Position numbers and translations under genes: made by a program. Shown here piece by piece: positions 28,380 to 36,368 of a stretch of 63,315 bases of DNA (position 1 is the stretch's first letter; every line of letters begins with the position of its first letter). Below the pieces are notes generated by a model, which was given only the letters and a program-made list of their open reading frames with translations, was not told the DNA's origin and did not search any database. The stretch is taken from positions 1 to 63,315 of the forward strand of contig JH600013.1 of NCBI GenBank assembly GCA_000245075.1, in the 5' to 3' direction. The DNA is from Acetobacteraceae bacterium AT-5844 (GTDB taxonomy: Bacteria; Pseudomonadota; Alphaproteobacteria; Acetobacterales; Acetobacteraceae).

Positions 28380-29123
28380 TTAATGGTGGGAGACACACTC
28401 CCCACGCCCGCCAGGCAGGGGGCAGGAAATGCCGCAGCCTTCGAAGGCCGGCAGCAGATAGCGCAGGCAGCAGACACGCCGGCGCTCGACCGTTTCGCCG
28501 CATTCCTGGACGGTGCGATAGGGCTCGTAGAGCGGGTTCTCCCAGCCGTCAGGCCAGGTGCGGCTCTGGAGCAAGGCGTCGATATCGGCCCCGGCTGCCT
28601 CAGAAAGCAAGTTCAGGCGGCGCGCGATGGTGGCGGTGCTGGCGAAGCGGATACCGGCATTGCTCCAGACAAGCCTGGGGGCCACCCTGCCCTGCTGCGC
28701 CACCACCTCCACCACCGGCGCCAGATGCTGCCTGACCAGCTGGGTGAAGCGCTCCATGCCGCAGCCATTCACCGGACAGCCCTCATGCGCGATGCAGAAA
28801 CCGAGGGGAGAGCCATCCTCCGCCACGTGGAGCCAGGTCTGCTCCAGGGAAAGGGGCAGTTCGCGGCCCAGCATGAGGTTGGCGGCGAGCGCGGGATAGA
28901 TCAGCCGGGCGGCGTAGTACTGCGTCCACATGGAGACGACGGCACGGCGGTCCGCCTTTCCATGCTGTATGGCGTATCGGTCCAGCAGGCGGAGCAGCAC
29001 CTCCGGCCGCAAGAGGTCGACGCAGCGGACGGGCTCGCCCGCGCCGGGTGCGGAGTGCAGAGAGTAGATATCGCGCGCGAAGGCCAGGGGGCCTTGCAGC
29101 GCCGGTGCCAGGCTTTCGATCAT
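28380..29123 (-). CDS. fhuF: Siderophore-iron reductase, FhuF type
   Basis: A cytosolic [2Fe-2S] reductase that releases iron from imported ferric siderophores. 247 residues. The cluster ligands lie at the C-terminus: C218, C219, C230 and C234 in VCCLRYLLPAFEGCGISC. The CC-x10-C spacing is as in E. coli FhuF, but the last interval is x3 rather than the usual x2. A further Cys, C243, is near the end. The ATG overlaps the stop of the FMN oxidase gene (29120-29123). No siderophore receptor or synthesis genes are in the window. Confidence 0.87.
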   Translation of the reverse strand: MIESLAPALQGPLAFARDIYSLHSAPGAGEPVRCVDLLRPEVLLRLLDRYAIQHGKADRRAVVSMWTQYYAARLIYPALAANLMLGRELPLSLEQTWLHVAEDGSPLGFCIAHEGCPVNGCGMERFTQLVRQHLAPVVEVVAQQGRVAPRLVWSNAGIRFASTATIARRLNLLSEAAGADIDALLQSRTWPDGWENPLYEPYRTVQECGETVERRRVCCLRYLLPAFEGCGISCPLPGGRGECVSHH

Positions 29124-30202
29124 GGCTGCCAGATGACGTCCGGGCCGATGGCATCCAGCGTCGGGCAGCCAGTCTGGGCCATGGCGATTTCCAGTTCGGT
29201 GCGCAGCAGCTTCAGCACATGGGCGACGCCCGTCGCGCCGCCAACAGCCAGGGCATGCAGGATCGGCCGCCCGATGAGCACCGCACGCGCGCCTAAGGCC
29301 AGCGCCTTCAGCACATCCGTGCCGCGGCGGACGCCGCCATCCAGCAGCAGGGGCACCCGGCCAGCCACCGCCTCGGCCACGCGCGGCAGGGCCTCGATGC
29401 TGGCGGGCTGGGTATCCAGTACCCGGCCGCCATGGTTTGATACGATCAGCCCGTCCGCTCCTGCCTCGATGGCCCTCAGCGCGTCAGAAGGAGTCATGAT
29501 TCCCTTCAGGAGCATAGGCAGGCGGGTATGCTGGCGCAGCGTTGCGATATCCGCCCAGGTCGCGGCGCCGTCCAGCAGGCCCTTGAACACTTCGCTCTCA
29601 TGCGGCGCCGCGCGTGGTGCCGGCGGAGGTGGTGCGCCCCGGAGATTGACCGCCTCGATACCCGCGGGAAGACGAAAAGCCGCGCGCTGCTCGCGGTTGC
29701 GCAGCGTGACGGGGGCATCCACGGTAACGACGAGAGCGCGGTAGCCGGCTTCCTCCGCCCGCTGGGCCAGGGCATGGGTAAAGCCCCGGTCCGGCTGGAT
29801 GTAGAGCTGGAACCAGAGGGGCGAGACGGCCTTCGCCGCAATCGCCTCCAGTTCCTGGCTGGCCAGCGCGCTGACGACCATGGTCGCGCGCAGGGCGGAG
29901 GCGCCAATGGCGGTGGCCAGCTCCCCTTCCCTGTGCATCAGCCTGTGCCAGGCCGTGGGGGCGAGCAGGATCGGATGCTCCATGGCCTGCCCGAACAATT
30001 CCAGGCCGGTATGCGCCCCCGAGAGATCTGCCAACACGCGGTTGTTCAGGCGAATGCGCGCGAAGGCCGCGCGGTTCTCGGCCAGGGTGTGCTCATCCGC
30101 GCTGCCGCCGGCGATGGCGGCCCAGACCGCGGGGTCCAGGCGTTGGCGTGCGTGAGGTTCATAATCATCGGCGGAGGCGATATCGGCGGGGATGGCAGGC
30201 AT
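29120..30202 (-). CDS. FMN-dependent alpha-hydroxy acid oxidase/dehydrogenase
   Basis: A 360-residue TIM-barrel flavoenzyme of the glycolate oxidase/lactate oxidase/LldD family. The FMN-binding and active-site pattern includes LLAPTAWHRLMHREGE, QLYIQPDRG, VVTVDAPV, and the catalytic SNHGGRVLDTQPAS followed by LLLDGGVRRGTDVLKALALGA (quoted in part). These enzymes oxidise 2-hydroxy acids to 2-oxo acids. There is no membrane-binding loop, suggesting a soluble oxidase. Its stop overlaps the fhuF start. Coupling to an iron-siderophore reductase is unusual: the substrate could be a hydroxycarboxylate freed from a siderophore, or the link may only be co-regulation. Confidence 0.86.
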   Translation of the reverse strand: MPAIPADIASADDYEPHARQRLDPAVWAAIAGGSADEHTLAENRAAFARIRLNNRVLADLSGAHTGLELFGQAMEHPILLAPTAWHRLMHREGELATAIGASALRATMVVSALASQELEAIAAKAVSPLWFQLYIQPDRGFTHALAQRAEEAGYRALVVTVDAPVTLRNREQRAAFRLPAGIEAVNLRGAPPPPAPRAAPHESEVFKGLLDGAATWADIATLRQHTRLPMLLKGIMTPSDALRAIEAGADGLIVSNHGGRVLDTQPASIEALPRVAEAVAGRVPLLLDGGVRRGTDVLKALALGARAVLIGRPILHALAVGGATGVAHVLKLLRTELEIAMAQTGCPTLDAIGPDVIWQP

Positions 30203-30264
30203 CCGGCGGTTCCCGTGGCCAAGGCGGAGCCCGCTCGACAGGCGGGGCTGGCCCCTCTAGCATA

Positions 30265-30281
30265 TTGCGAACCATTCGCAA
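30265..30281. promoter_or_regulatory. Fur-box-like palindrome
   Basis: TTGCGAA-CCA-TTCGCAA is a perfect 7-3-7 palindrome in the 94-bp divergent region between the FMN oxidase/fhuF/MATE genes and the monooxygenase gene. It closely resembles the TGCGAAT-N-ATTCGCA form of Fur boxes in proteobacteria. It lies 63 bp from the oxidase start and 16 bp from the monooxygenase start, suitable for repressing both. Assignment to Fur, rather than another palindrome-binding regulator, is inference. Confidence 0.6.
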
Positions 30282-30296
30282 AAACTCAGGATCGCC

Positions 30297-30617
30297 ATGA
30301 CCTATATCGCAATGAACCGCTTCAAGGTGACGCCCGGCGCCGAGGCTCAGTTCGAGGAGGTCTGGGCCAGCCGCGATTCCCAGCTGAAGACCGTGCCCGG
30401 CTTCGTGGAATTCCACCTGTTGCGTGGCCCGGTGCGGGAGGACCATGTTCTCTACGCGTCCCACACCATCTGGCGCAGCAAGGCCGATTTCGAGGCCTGG
30501 ACCCAGTCGGAGGCGTTCCGCGCCGCTCACCGTGGCGCGGGCGAGCGCAAGCCGCTCTATCTGGGCCCGCCGCAGTTCGAAGGCTTTGAAGTGATCCAGA
30601 CGGTGGGCCAGGACTGA
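30297..30617 (+). CDS. Antibiotic biosynthesis monooxygenase family protein, IsdG/HmoA-like
   Basis: A 106-residue ferredoxin-like alpha+beta barrel protein. The IsdG-type residues can be read as N7 (IAMNRFKV), a Trp in SHTIWRSK and a His in FRAAHRGAG, which in heme-degrading monooxygenases contact the heme. If so, it would open heme with an electron donor to free iron. Members without heme activity share the fold, so this is not certain. It is divergent from fhuF-linked genes and overlooks a Fur-box-like palindrome 16 bp upstream, supporting an iron role. Confidence 0.82.
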   Translation: MTYIAMNRFKVTPGAEAQFEEVWASRDSQLKTVPGFVEFHLLRGPVREDHVLYASHTIWRSKADFEAWTQSEAFRAAHRGAGERKPLYLGPPQFEGFEVIQTVGQD

Positions 30618-30733
30618 ACGCGCTTAGCGGCATTCTTGACTTCAAGGCATAAGTGATTGTCCGGCGCGGCGAATACAGCCGCGCCGCCTCCGGGGACATA
30701 TGCGCGCCCAGCATCCTTCCTGGAGATCAAAGC

Positions 30734-31570
30734 ATGTTCAACGTTACCGCCAATGGAGCGGATATTCCGGCCCTCGGCTTCGGCACTTTCCGCATGCCGG
30801 AGGCCGATGTACTGCGCATGGTGCCTTATGCGCTGCACCGCGGCTTCCGCCATATCGACACGGCCCAGATCTATGCCAATGAAGCGGCTGTCGGTGAGGG
30901 CCTTTCACAGTCCGGTGTTTCCCGCTCCCAGGTGTTTCTGACGACCAAGGTTTGGGTGGAGAATTATCGGACCGCCGATTTTCTTCGCTCGGTGGATGAA
31001 AGCCTGGCCAGGCTGCGCACGGATTACGTGGATCTTCTGCTGCTGCACTGGCCCAACGATGACGTGCCGCTATCCGACCAGATCGGTGCGCTGAATGCGG
31101 TGCGGGCCGCCGGAAAGGCCCGGCATATCGGTGTCAGCAACTTCAACACCGCGCAGATGGCAGAGGCATCGCGGCTGAGCACGGCACCGCTCGTGACCAA
31201 TCAGGTCGAGTACCATCCCTATCTGGATCAGTCCGTCGTTCTCGGCGCAGCGCGGGCAAGTGGCATGGCGGTGACGGCCTACTATCCCATGGCGGACGGA
31301 AAGGTTCTCTCCGATCCAGTGCTTCAGGATATCGCCGCCCGGCATGGCCGCAGCGTGCCGCAGGTTGTGCTGCGTTGGCTCATCCAGCAGCAGAATGTTG
31401 TCGCGCTGTCCAAGACAGTGCGGGAAGAGCGGGCGGCCGAGAACCTTGCCATCTGGGACATGAGCTTAGACGGTGAGGAGATGCGGGCCATTAACGCCCT
31501 GGCAAAACCGCAAGGGCGGATTGTCAGCCCCCCTGGGCTGGCGCCGGTATGGGACAGCACGAGCCGGTAA
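30734..31570 (+). CDS. Aldo/keto reductase
   Basis: A 278-residue NADPH-dependent TIM-barrel carbonyl reductase. The tetrad is visible: Asp and Tyr in HIDTAQIYANEAAVG, Lys in TTKVW, and His in LLLHWPND. The cofactor loop GVSNFNTAQM and the C-terminal SKTVREER region are family-typical. It resembles 2,5-diketo-gluconate reductase-like AKR5-type enzymes, which reduce small aldehydes, methylglyoxal or keto sugars. GGAG sits 9 nt before the ATG at 30734; a longer frame upstream lacks similarity. It appears monocistronic. Confidence 0.9.
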   Translation: MFNVTANGADIPALGFGTFRMPEADVLRMVPYALHRGFRHIDTAQIYANEAAVGEGLSQSGVSRSQVFLTTKVWVENYRTADFLRSVDESLARLRTDYVDLLLLHWPNDDVPLSDQIGALNAVRAAGKARHIGVSNFNTAQMAEASRLSTAPLVTNQVEYHPYLDQSVVLGAARASGMAVTAYYPMADGKVLSDPVLQDIAARHGRSVPQVVLRWLIQQQNVVALSKTVREERAAENLAIWDMSLDGEEMRAINALAKPQGRIVSPPGLAPVWDSTSR

Positions 31571-31735
31571 GACGAGCCCGTCTCGGACCTGCGTTTCTAT
31601 GAAGGCGATGGTGACCTGGCGGGCGCTTCGACGCTGGATGATGCCAGTCAGTCTGCCGCTGTCGGTCGCGAACCGCTCCGTGAGCACTCGCCGCGTCGGG
31701 GTCCGGCTTGAAGAAGCCGAGCCTTGAGTCTGAGA

Positions 31736-31763
31736 CACGGGGCGGCATGTCTGCCGCCCCGTG
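31736..31763. terminator. Strong hairpin, terminator of the 918-residue protein gene
   Basis: A perfect 12-bp stem, CACGGGGCGGCA (31736-31747) with TGCCGCCCCGTG (31752-31763), closed by a TGTC loop. It begins 9 bp past the stop of the minus-strand gene and lies 166 bp past the aldo/keto reductase stop. No clear T-run follows on either strand. Confidence 0.65.
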
Positions 31764-31771
31764 GATTCCGA

Positions 31772-34528
31772 TCAGCCGATGAAGACCTGATCCGTGTTGA
31801 CAACGCCGCTCTGCGCAAGGTCCTGCGAGGGATCGATCGAGGCGGCGTAAGCATCCACCGCGTCGTGCGGCACCTGAAGCGAGAAGGTGACGGTGCCATT
31901 GTCGAACAATGTCGTCGACTCGCCGGTGGACACGCCGGCCAGCGTCAGGTCTTCGACATGCAGATTGCGGTCGGCTTCATACGAGCCGCCCCAGGCGTCG
32001 TTGACGTACTCGACCTCAATGCTGTGCACGCCGTCGGCGAGCACCTGACCCAGGTTGATTTCCGCGCCGCCATCCGCATGGCTCGCCGTGACTTCGCCCT
32101 CGAAGGCAACGGTGCCGTTCACACGGACGATGGCCTGCGCATTGCCATCCCAGGCTTCGCTGCCGAGACGGATGGCCAGGTCAACCATGCCAGCAGCATC
32201 CGGCAGTTCGGCGACAGGCGTCTGATCGCTGGTGCCCGTGCTCGGCGGCGTGGTGGAATCGCCGGTGTCCGTGCCATTGCTGGCCGTGTCACCCGTACCA
32301 GTGTCGCCACCCGTGGCAATATCGCCAGCGCCAGTGTCGCCGGTTGCAGTGTCGCCAGTTCCGGTATCGCCGGAGCCGACATCGCTGGAACCCGTATCGC
32401 TGGAGCCGGAACCAACGCTACCCGTGTCACCGGTGGCGACATCACCCGAAGCGGTGTCCCCGCTGCCGGAATTGTCAGCAACCGGCACCTCGGTGGACGG
32501 ATCCGTCGTGGTATCGCTACCGGTATCGACGGGCGTCGTCACCGCAGGCGTGGACGGCTGCAGGGTCGCAGTGTTGTCCGAACCCGGCGCGGCCAGCGCA
32601 TAGGTCGGGTCCTGCGCGAAGTCGGTGGCACTGGCGAAGGGCGGATTATCAGCCATCAGCGCGTCATACGCCGCGGCGGCCTCTGCCGAACCGGTCAGGT
32701 GCGCGATACCCGACAGCGTGGCGAGAGCGAGCTGCGCGTAGTCACCCTGGCTGTTGGCCCAGCCATCGTTGTTCGACCAGCCATTCGCATCCGTCTGCGC
32801 ACCGATCTCCGACCAGGTCTGGTACGGCGTGCCATTCGCATCCGCGATAGCGATCAGATAGGCCGCGCCATCATGCTCGTCGAAGCCCTGGGCCTGATGC
32901 GTGAAGCGGCCGACCAGGAAGTTCGACTGCCACTCCAGGAAGGTCAGCGCATCAGCATTGCCGCGGCTGGCGGCGGCGATGACGGTGGAAGCGAAATAGT
33001 CCTGCTGCCAGGGCGGCATCGCACCATCGACGCCGTATTCCCCGGGCAGATAGCCATGGGCTTCACCCTGCTGCGCAGTCCACTCCGGAATCTTCGAGAC
33101 CAGCCAGGACCAGTTGGCTTCGGAAGCAGCCGTGAAGTAGGCCTTCTCGGCACTGCCATCCGGCGCGGCCCAGGCGGCTTCGTCGATCTGGCGCAGCGCC
33201 CAGGCGGCACCGCGGACCTGGTTACCGTCGACGACGACCATCGATTCCGTACCGCGGACATCCGGGTACTGGGCCACAATGTTCCAGCTGGCCTGGGCAT
33301 TCAGATTGTCCAGCATCCAGCGCTCGCCCGTCAGCAGGTACGGGACGTAGGACAGGTCCGGCTGGTGCGCGGAGTCCAGCTCCCAGCCGGAGCTGATGCC
33401 GATCTGCTGCGTGAGGCCACCGGAGGCGGCATCGCCGGGCGTGCCCGTACCACCGCGCTCATCGGTCCAGAGCTTGGGGTAGTCCTCAGTGCTCACCCAG
33501 CCGCTATTGGCCGAATCATACAGGTGCCAGGTGATGGCGCTGGCGGTCTCCGCCTGGTCCAGCGCGTAAGCCGCCACCTGGGCGTTCTGCGACATCAGCC
33601 AGGCGGTGTTGGCCTCAGTCGTGAAGCCGATATCGGCGCGGCCACCGGTGCCAGGCATGTACTGCGTGACGCCGTTGACGGCCAGCGGCTGGCCCCAGCC
33701 ATCACTCTGCATGGCCGCGGTGTATTCGGCGATCAGGGAGTCGGCGATGCCGACGTTCAGATCGTAATGCGCGACAGCGCCGGTCTGCTGCAGATAGCCG
33801 ACGTCATGCTGGATGTTCAGCCAGCCGGAAGACGCATCGCCCAGACCCTGCCCGCCATCGAGCTCGTTGGACGAGAAGCTCTGGTGCCAGTTCTGGTACT
33901 GGGCCTGATTGACGCTCTGCTGCGCCACGATATGGCCGTCCATGTTGACGGTCACGTCGTAGGAGACGGCGCCGCCATTGGCGCTCATGGCCACGTCGTT
34001 GTTGAACTGCGCTTCGACGCTCATGCCGCCGCCTTCATAGGCGGTCACGTCGAAGACGAGGCGCTGCGAACCCTCAAGCGGAATTTCCACCCGGGCCTGG
34101 GTGGCCAGCGGGCCACTCTGCCAATAGCTGGCCGTGCCATCGGCCAGCGCCTGCTTCAGCGCTGCCAGCACGTCCACACTGGCGGTCTGCCCGCCAGAGA
34201 GGTCGACCGTGAAGGAGTGATTGTCCAAAGCCGACGCAAGATCGATCGGCGCGCCAGCGGTGGCAGAAGCGGTAGCAGACAGGGAGACGTTGACGTTGCT
34301 TCCTGCCGGCAAATCGGGACGAACCAGGGACAGCACGGCCATTTTGACCGAGCCGTCGTCATAGGTCGTCTTGACATCCATCTGCACCGGGATGTCGACG
34401 CCATTCACGTTAGCGACGAGTCCGCCGTTTGCGCTGACATCGCCACGCGTGAAGACCTGGCCGAACGTCGTTACGCCGCCCGCAAGGGTATCGGCCCCGG
34501 CGTTCTGCAGGGACAAATCAATCTGCAT
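31772..34528 (-). CDS. Large putative secreted carbohydrate-active protein with C-terminal CBM60-like module
   Basis: A 918-residue protein with no N-terminal signal peptide. Residues 1 to about 90 resemble a RIFT-barrel domain found ahead of some exo-lyases (IPVQMDVKTTYDDGSVKMAV, quoted in part). About 95-650 is a long Trp-rich region resembling an alpha-toroid glycan hydrolase/lyase core. About 660-770 is an acidic linker of near-repeats built from TGD, GSGDT and DTGS units. About 773-918 ends in a module with VNDAWGGSYEADRNLHV, the signature of Ca-dependent xylan-binding CBM60. The acidic linker and missing signal suggest type I secretion. The catalytic assignment is tentative; the CBM60 call is firmer. 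A hairpin ends the gene. Confidence 0.7.
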   Translation of the reverse strand: MQIDLSLQNAGADTLAGGVTTFGQVFTRGDVSANGGLVANVNGVDIPVQMDVKTTYDDGSVKMAVLSLVRPDLPAGSNVNVSLSATASATAGAPIDLASALDNHSFTVDLSGGQTASVDVLAALKQALADGTASYWQSGPLATQARVEIPLEGSQRLVFDVTAYEGGGMSVEAQFNNDVAMSANGGAVSYDVTVNMDGHIVAQQSVNQAQYQNWHQSFSSNELDGGQGLGDASSGWLNIQHDVGYLQQTGAVAHYDLNVGIADSLIAEYTAAMQSDGWGQPLAVNGVTQYMPGTGGRADIGFTTEANTAWLMSQNAQVAAYALDQAETASAITWHLYDSANSGWVSTEDYPKLWTDERGGTGTPGDAASGGLTQQIGISSGWELDSAHQPDLSYVPYLLTGERWMLDNLNAQASWNIVAQYPDVRGTESMVVVDGNQVRGAAWALRQIDEAAWAAPDGSAEKAYFTAASEANWSWLVSKIPEWTAQQGEAHGYLPGEYGVDGAMPPWQQDYFASTVIAAASRGNADALTFLEWQSNFLVGRFTHQAQGFDEHDGAAYLIAIADANGTPYQTWSEIGAQTDANGWSNNDGWANSQGDYAQLALATLSGIAHLTGSAEAAAAYDALMADNPPFASATDFAQDPTYALAAPGSDNTATLQPSTPAVTTPVDTGSDTTTDPSTEVPVADNSGSGDTASGDVATGDTGSVGSGSSDTGSSDVGSGDTGTGDTATGDTGAGDIATGGDTGTGDTASNGTDTGDSTTPPSTGTSDQTPVAELPDAAGMVDLAIRLGSEAWDGNAQAIVRVNGTVAFEGEVTASHADGGAEINLGQVLADGVHSIEVEYVNDAWGGSYEADRNLHVEDLTLAGVSTGESTTLFDNGTVTFSLQVPHDAVDAYAASIDPSQDLAQSGVVNTDQVFIG

Positions 34529-34888
34529 CCAGGATAAATTCCTTAGAAGAAGAAGGGGTGGAAATTCGTTCTGAGATCAGTACGTGTTGTGTATTGTGGA
34601 TTCGGTATCGAATCTACGCTTCCACCCGAGACTCAGCAACGAAATGCCAAGACTCCGTCGCCGGGGGTTTTGATCTCATATATTTTCGTCGATGGCAATA
34701 TCGTCGAAAAATCTTACAGAGAAGAGTCCATAATGCGTAAGCGGAATATTCCACTTCACGGGAACGAGATCGTACCTACTGCCATAAGGGCGAAGCCCCC
34801 GCTTGGAGGTGATAAAGAGGCCGACTCTTTCCCCTTGGGCCAAGTTTCGCTTCTGTCGCCAGTTCTTCACGTGACTGGGGAATGACCG
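34529..34888. other. 360-bp AT-rich divergent intergenic region
   Basis: Separates the large secreted-type protein gene (minus) from the LysR gene (plus). It is clearly AT-richer than its surroundings, for example around 34676-34700 and 34730-34745. A purine-rich AAGGAA lies 11 nt before the start of the large gene. A 98-codon open frame at 34589-34885 looks spurious: no family similarity and unlike local codon use. Such low-GC spacers often hold promoters and LysR sites; a definite LysR T-N11-A site could not be picked out with confidence. Confidence 0.5.
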
Positions 34889-35791
34889 GTGGACCGGCGC
34901 GACTGCGACAAGATGTTTATTGCTGTGCTGGAGACCGGCAGCTTCTCTCGCGGGGCGGAACGGCTGGGCACGAGCGCCGGCCAGGCCTCCAAAATGGTCT
35001 CGCGTCTCGAGGCCGATCTGGGGGTGCGCCTTCTGCACCGCACAACACGAGCCCTGGCGCCGACGGAGGCCGGGCTGGCCTATTTCGAGCGGATCCGGGT
35101 GCTCATAGATGAATTTGAGGCGTTGGATGCATCCATCCGGCACGCCTCGGGCAGGGCCACCGGGCGGCTGCGCCTGTCGGTGCCCATTTCATTCGGCACG
35201 CTGCAGATGGCTCCGCTCCTGAACGAGTTTGCCGCCGCCTATCCCGATATTCAGCTCGATGTCAGCTTCTCGGATCGTCTGGTGCAGCTGGTCGATGAAG
35301 GCTTCGACGCCATCATCCGGGTGGGACAGCCCAGTGACACCAGCCTGATCGCGCGCCGGTTGTGCGATGTACGGATCGTCCTTGCCGCCTCCCCTGCCTA
35401 TCTGGAACGGCGGGGGAGCCCGGCGACCCCTCAGGAGCTGTCCGCCCACGACTGCATCATCGACACCAATTTCCGGGAGCCTTTCCTGTGGCGGTTCCGC
35501 AACGGCAGTACGGTCGCGGTGAAAGGGCGGCTGCGCTTCTCCAACGCCGAAGCCTGCCTGGGCGCCGCCGAAGCAGGGTTGGGAATAGCCCGGGTGCCGA
35601 CATTCATGGCTGGGCCGCGGTTCCGCCAAGGCACCGTTCGGCCACTCCTGCAAGACTGGGAAGACAGGCCCTTCGGGGCCCACATCATGTACCCCGCCGC
35701 GCGGCACCTCCCGCTGAAGACCAGGCTCATGGTTGAGTTCCTCGCGAACAGATTTCGCGGTGAGCCTGAGTGGGATCAGGGCTGGCCTTAA
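34889..35791 (+). CDS. LysR-family transcriptional regulator
   Basis: A 300-residue regulator. The N-terminal HTH (about residues 4-62) has the pattern FIAVLETGSFSRGAERLGTS and VSRLEADLGVRLLHRTTR, close to the AaeR/DmlR-like branch. The effector domain (about 90-290) begins GRLRLSVPISFG. It starts with GTG at 34889. Downstream are DoxX and VOC genes on the same strand after a 127-bp gap, which it may control; the divergent large secreted-type gene is another candidate target. The effector is unknown. Confidence 0.9.
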   Translation: MDRRDCDKMFIAVLETGSFSRGAERLGTSAGQASKMVSRLEADLGVRLLHRTTRALAPTEAGLAYFERIRVLIDEFEALDASIRHASGRATGRLRLSVPISFGTLQMAPLLNEFAAAYPDIQLDVSFSDRLVQLVDEGFDAIIRVGQPSDTSLIARRLCDVRIVLAASPAYLERRGSPATPQELSAHDCIIDTNFREPFLWRFRNGSTVAVKGRLRFSNAEACLGAAEAGLGIARVPTFMAGPRFRQGTVRPLLQDWEDRPFGAHIMYPAARHLPLKTRLMVEFLANRFRGEPEWDQGWP

Positions 35792-35918
35792 ATCTCTTCC
35801 AAATCGGAATCAAAGATTGCCGGTTGGGGTGGATAATGCCCGGATCGGCAAGATCCTATCCTCTGTCCAGTCGCGAGACAGCCCCACCAGGAGGCGCGCA
35901 CCGCACAAGGACAGTTTC

Positions 35919-36335
35919 ATGATCGACACGCGCACTGCTCCATACGGAGCACTTATTCTTCGTCTTATGCTCGGTATACTGTTCCTGGCGCATATTGGCC
36001 TGAAGATCTTCATCTTCACGCCGGCTGGCACTGTAGCCTTCTTCGGCTCGCTCGGCCTCCCACCGGCCCTGGCCTATGTCACCATCCTCTGGGAGATGGC
36101 CGGAGCGTTGGCGCTCATCCTGGGCCTCTGGACACGCGTGGCGGCCATCGCGCTGATCCCGGTGCCTGTCGGGGCCATCGCCACGGTGCATGGCCCGGCC
36201 GGTTTCTTCTTCACGAATGCCAATGGCGGTTGGGAATTCCCGGCCTTCTGGATCGCTGCGCTGGCGGTGCAGGCACTGTTGGGCGATGGTGCCCATGCGT
36301 TGAAGCCGCTGGGCGCGCGGCGTGCTCAGGCCTGA
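35919..36335 (+). CDS. DoxX-family membrane protein
   Basis: A 138-residue protein with four hydrophobic segments (about residues 12-30, 50-68, 72-90 and 105-125). The DoxX pattern is seen in LRLMLGILFLAHIGLKIF and LWEMAGALALILGLWTRVAA. Members are poorly understood quinone-linked or stress-related membrane proteins often paired with VOC or reductase genes. The start at the ATG before IDTRTAP is preferred over an upstream in-frame start, which adds a polar, unconserved stretch. The VOC gene follows after 33 bp, suggesting co-transcription. Confidence 0.83.
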   Translation: MIDTRTAPYGALILRLMLGILFLAHIGLKIFIFTPAGTVAFFGSLGLPPALAYVTILWEMAGALALILGLWTRVAAIALIPVPVGAIATVHGPAGFFFTNANGGWEFPAFWIAALAVQALLGDGAHALKPLGARRAQA

Positions 36336-36368
36336 TCAGGCAGTAGCATCCGTCCACGGAGGACCATC

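Noticed and set aside
31466..31738. A 90-codon minus-strand frame between the aldo/keto reductase and the large secreted-type gene
   Set aside because: It overlaps the reductase end and has no recognisable similarity. A decayed gene fragment in 31571-31735 cannot be excluded.
32210..32530. Short tandem repeats that at first suggested a CRISPR or satellite array
   Set aside because: They are in-frame codon repeats encoding the acidic TGD/GSGDT linker, with no constant repeat-spacer pattern.
31724..34537. A 937-codon open frame on the plus strand opposite the large CBM60-like protein
   Set aside because: It mirrors the real gene in antisense, has repetitive Arg/Gly-rich composition and no recognisable domain; the minus-strand reading has clear modules.
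34589..34885. A 98-codon frame just before the LysR gene
   Set aside because: AT-rich region, no ribosome site, no family resemblance, codon use unlike neighbours.
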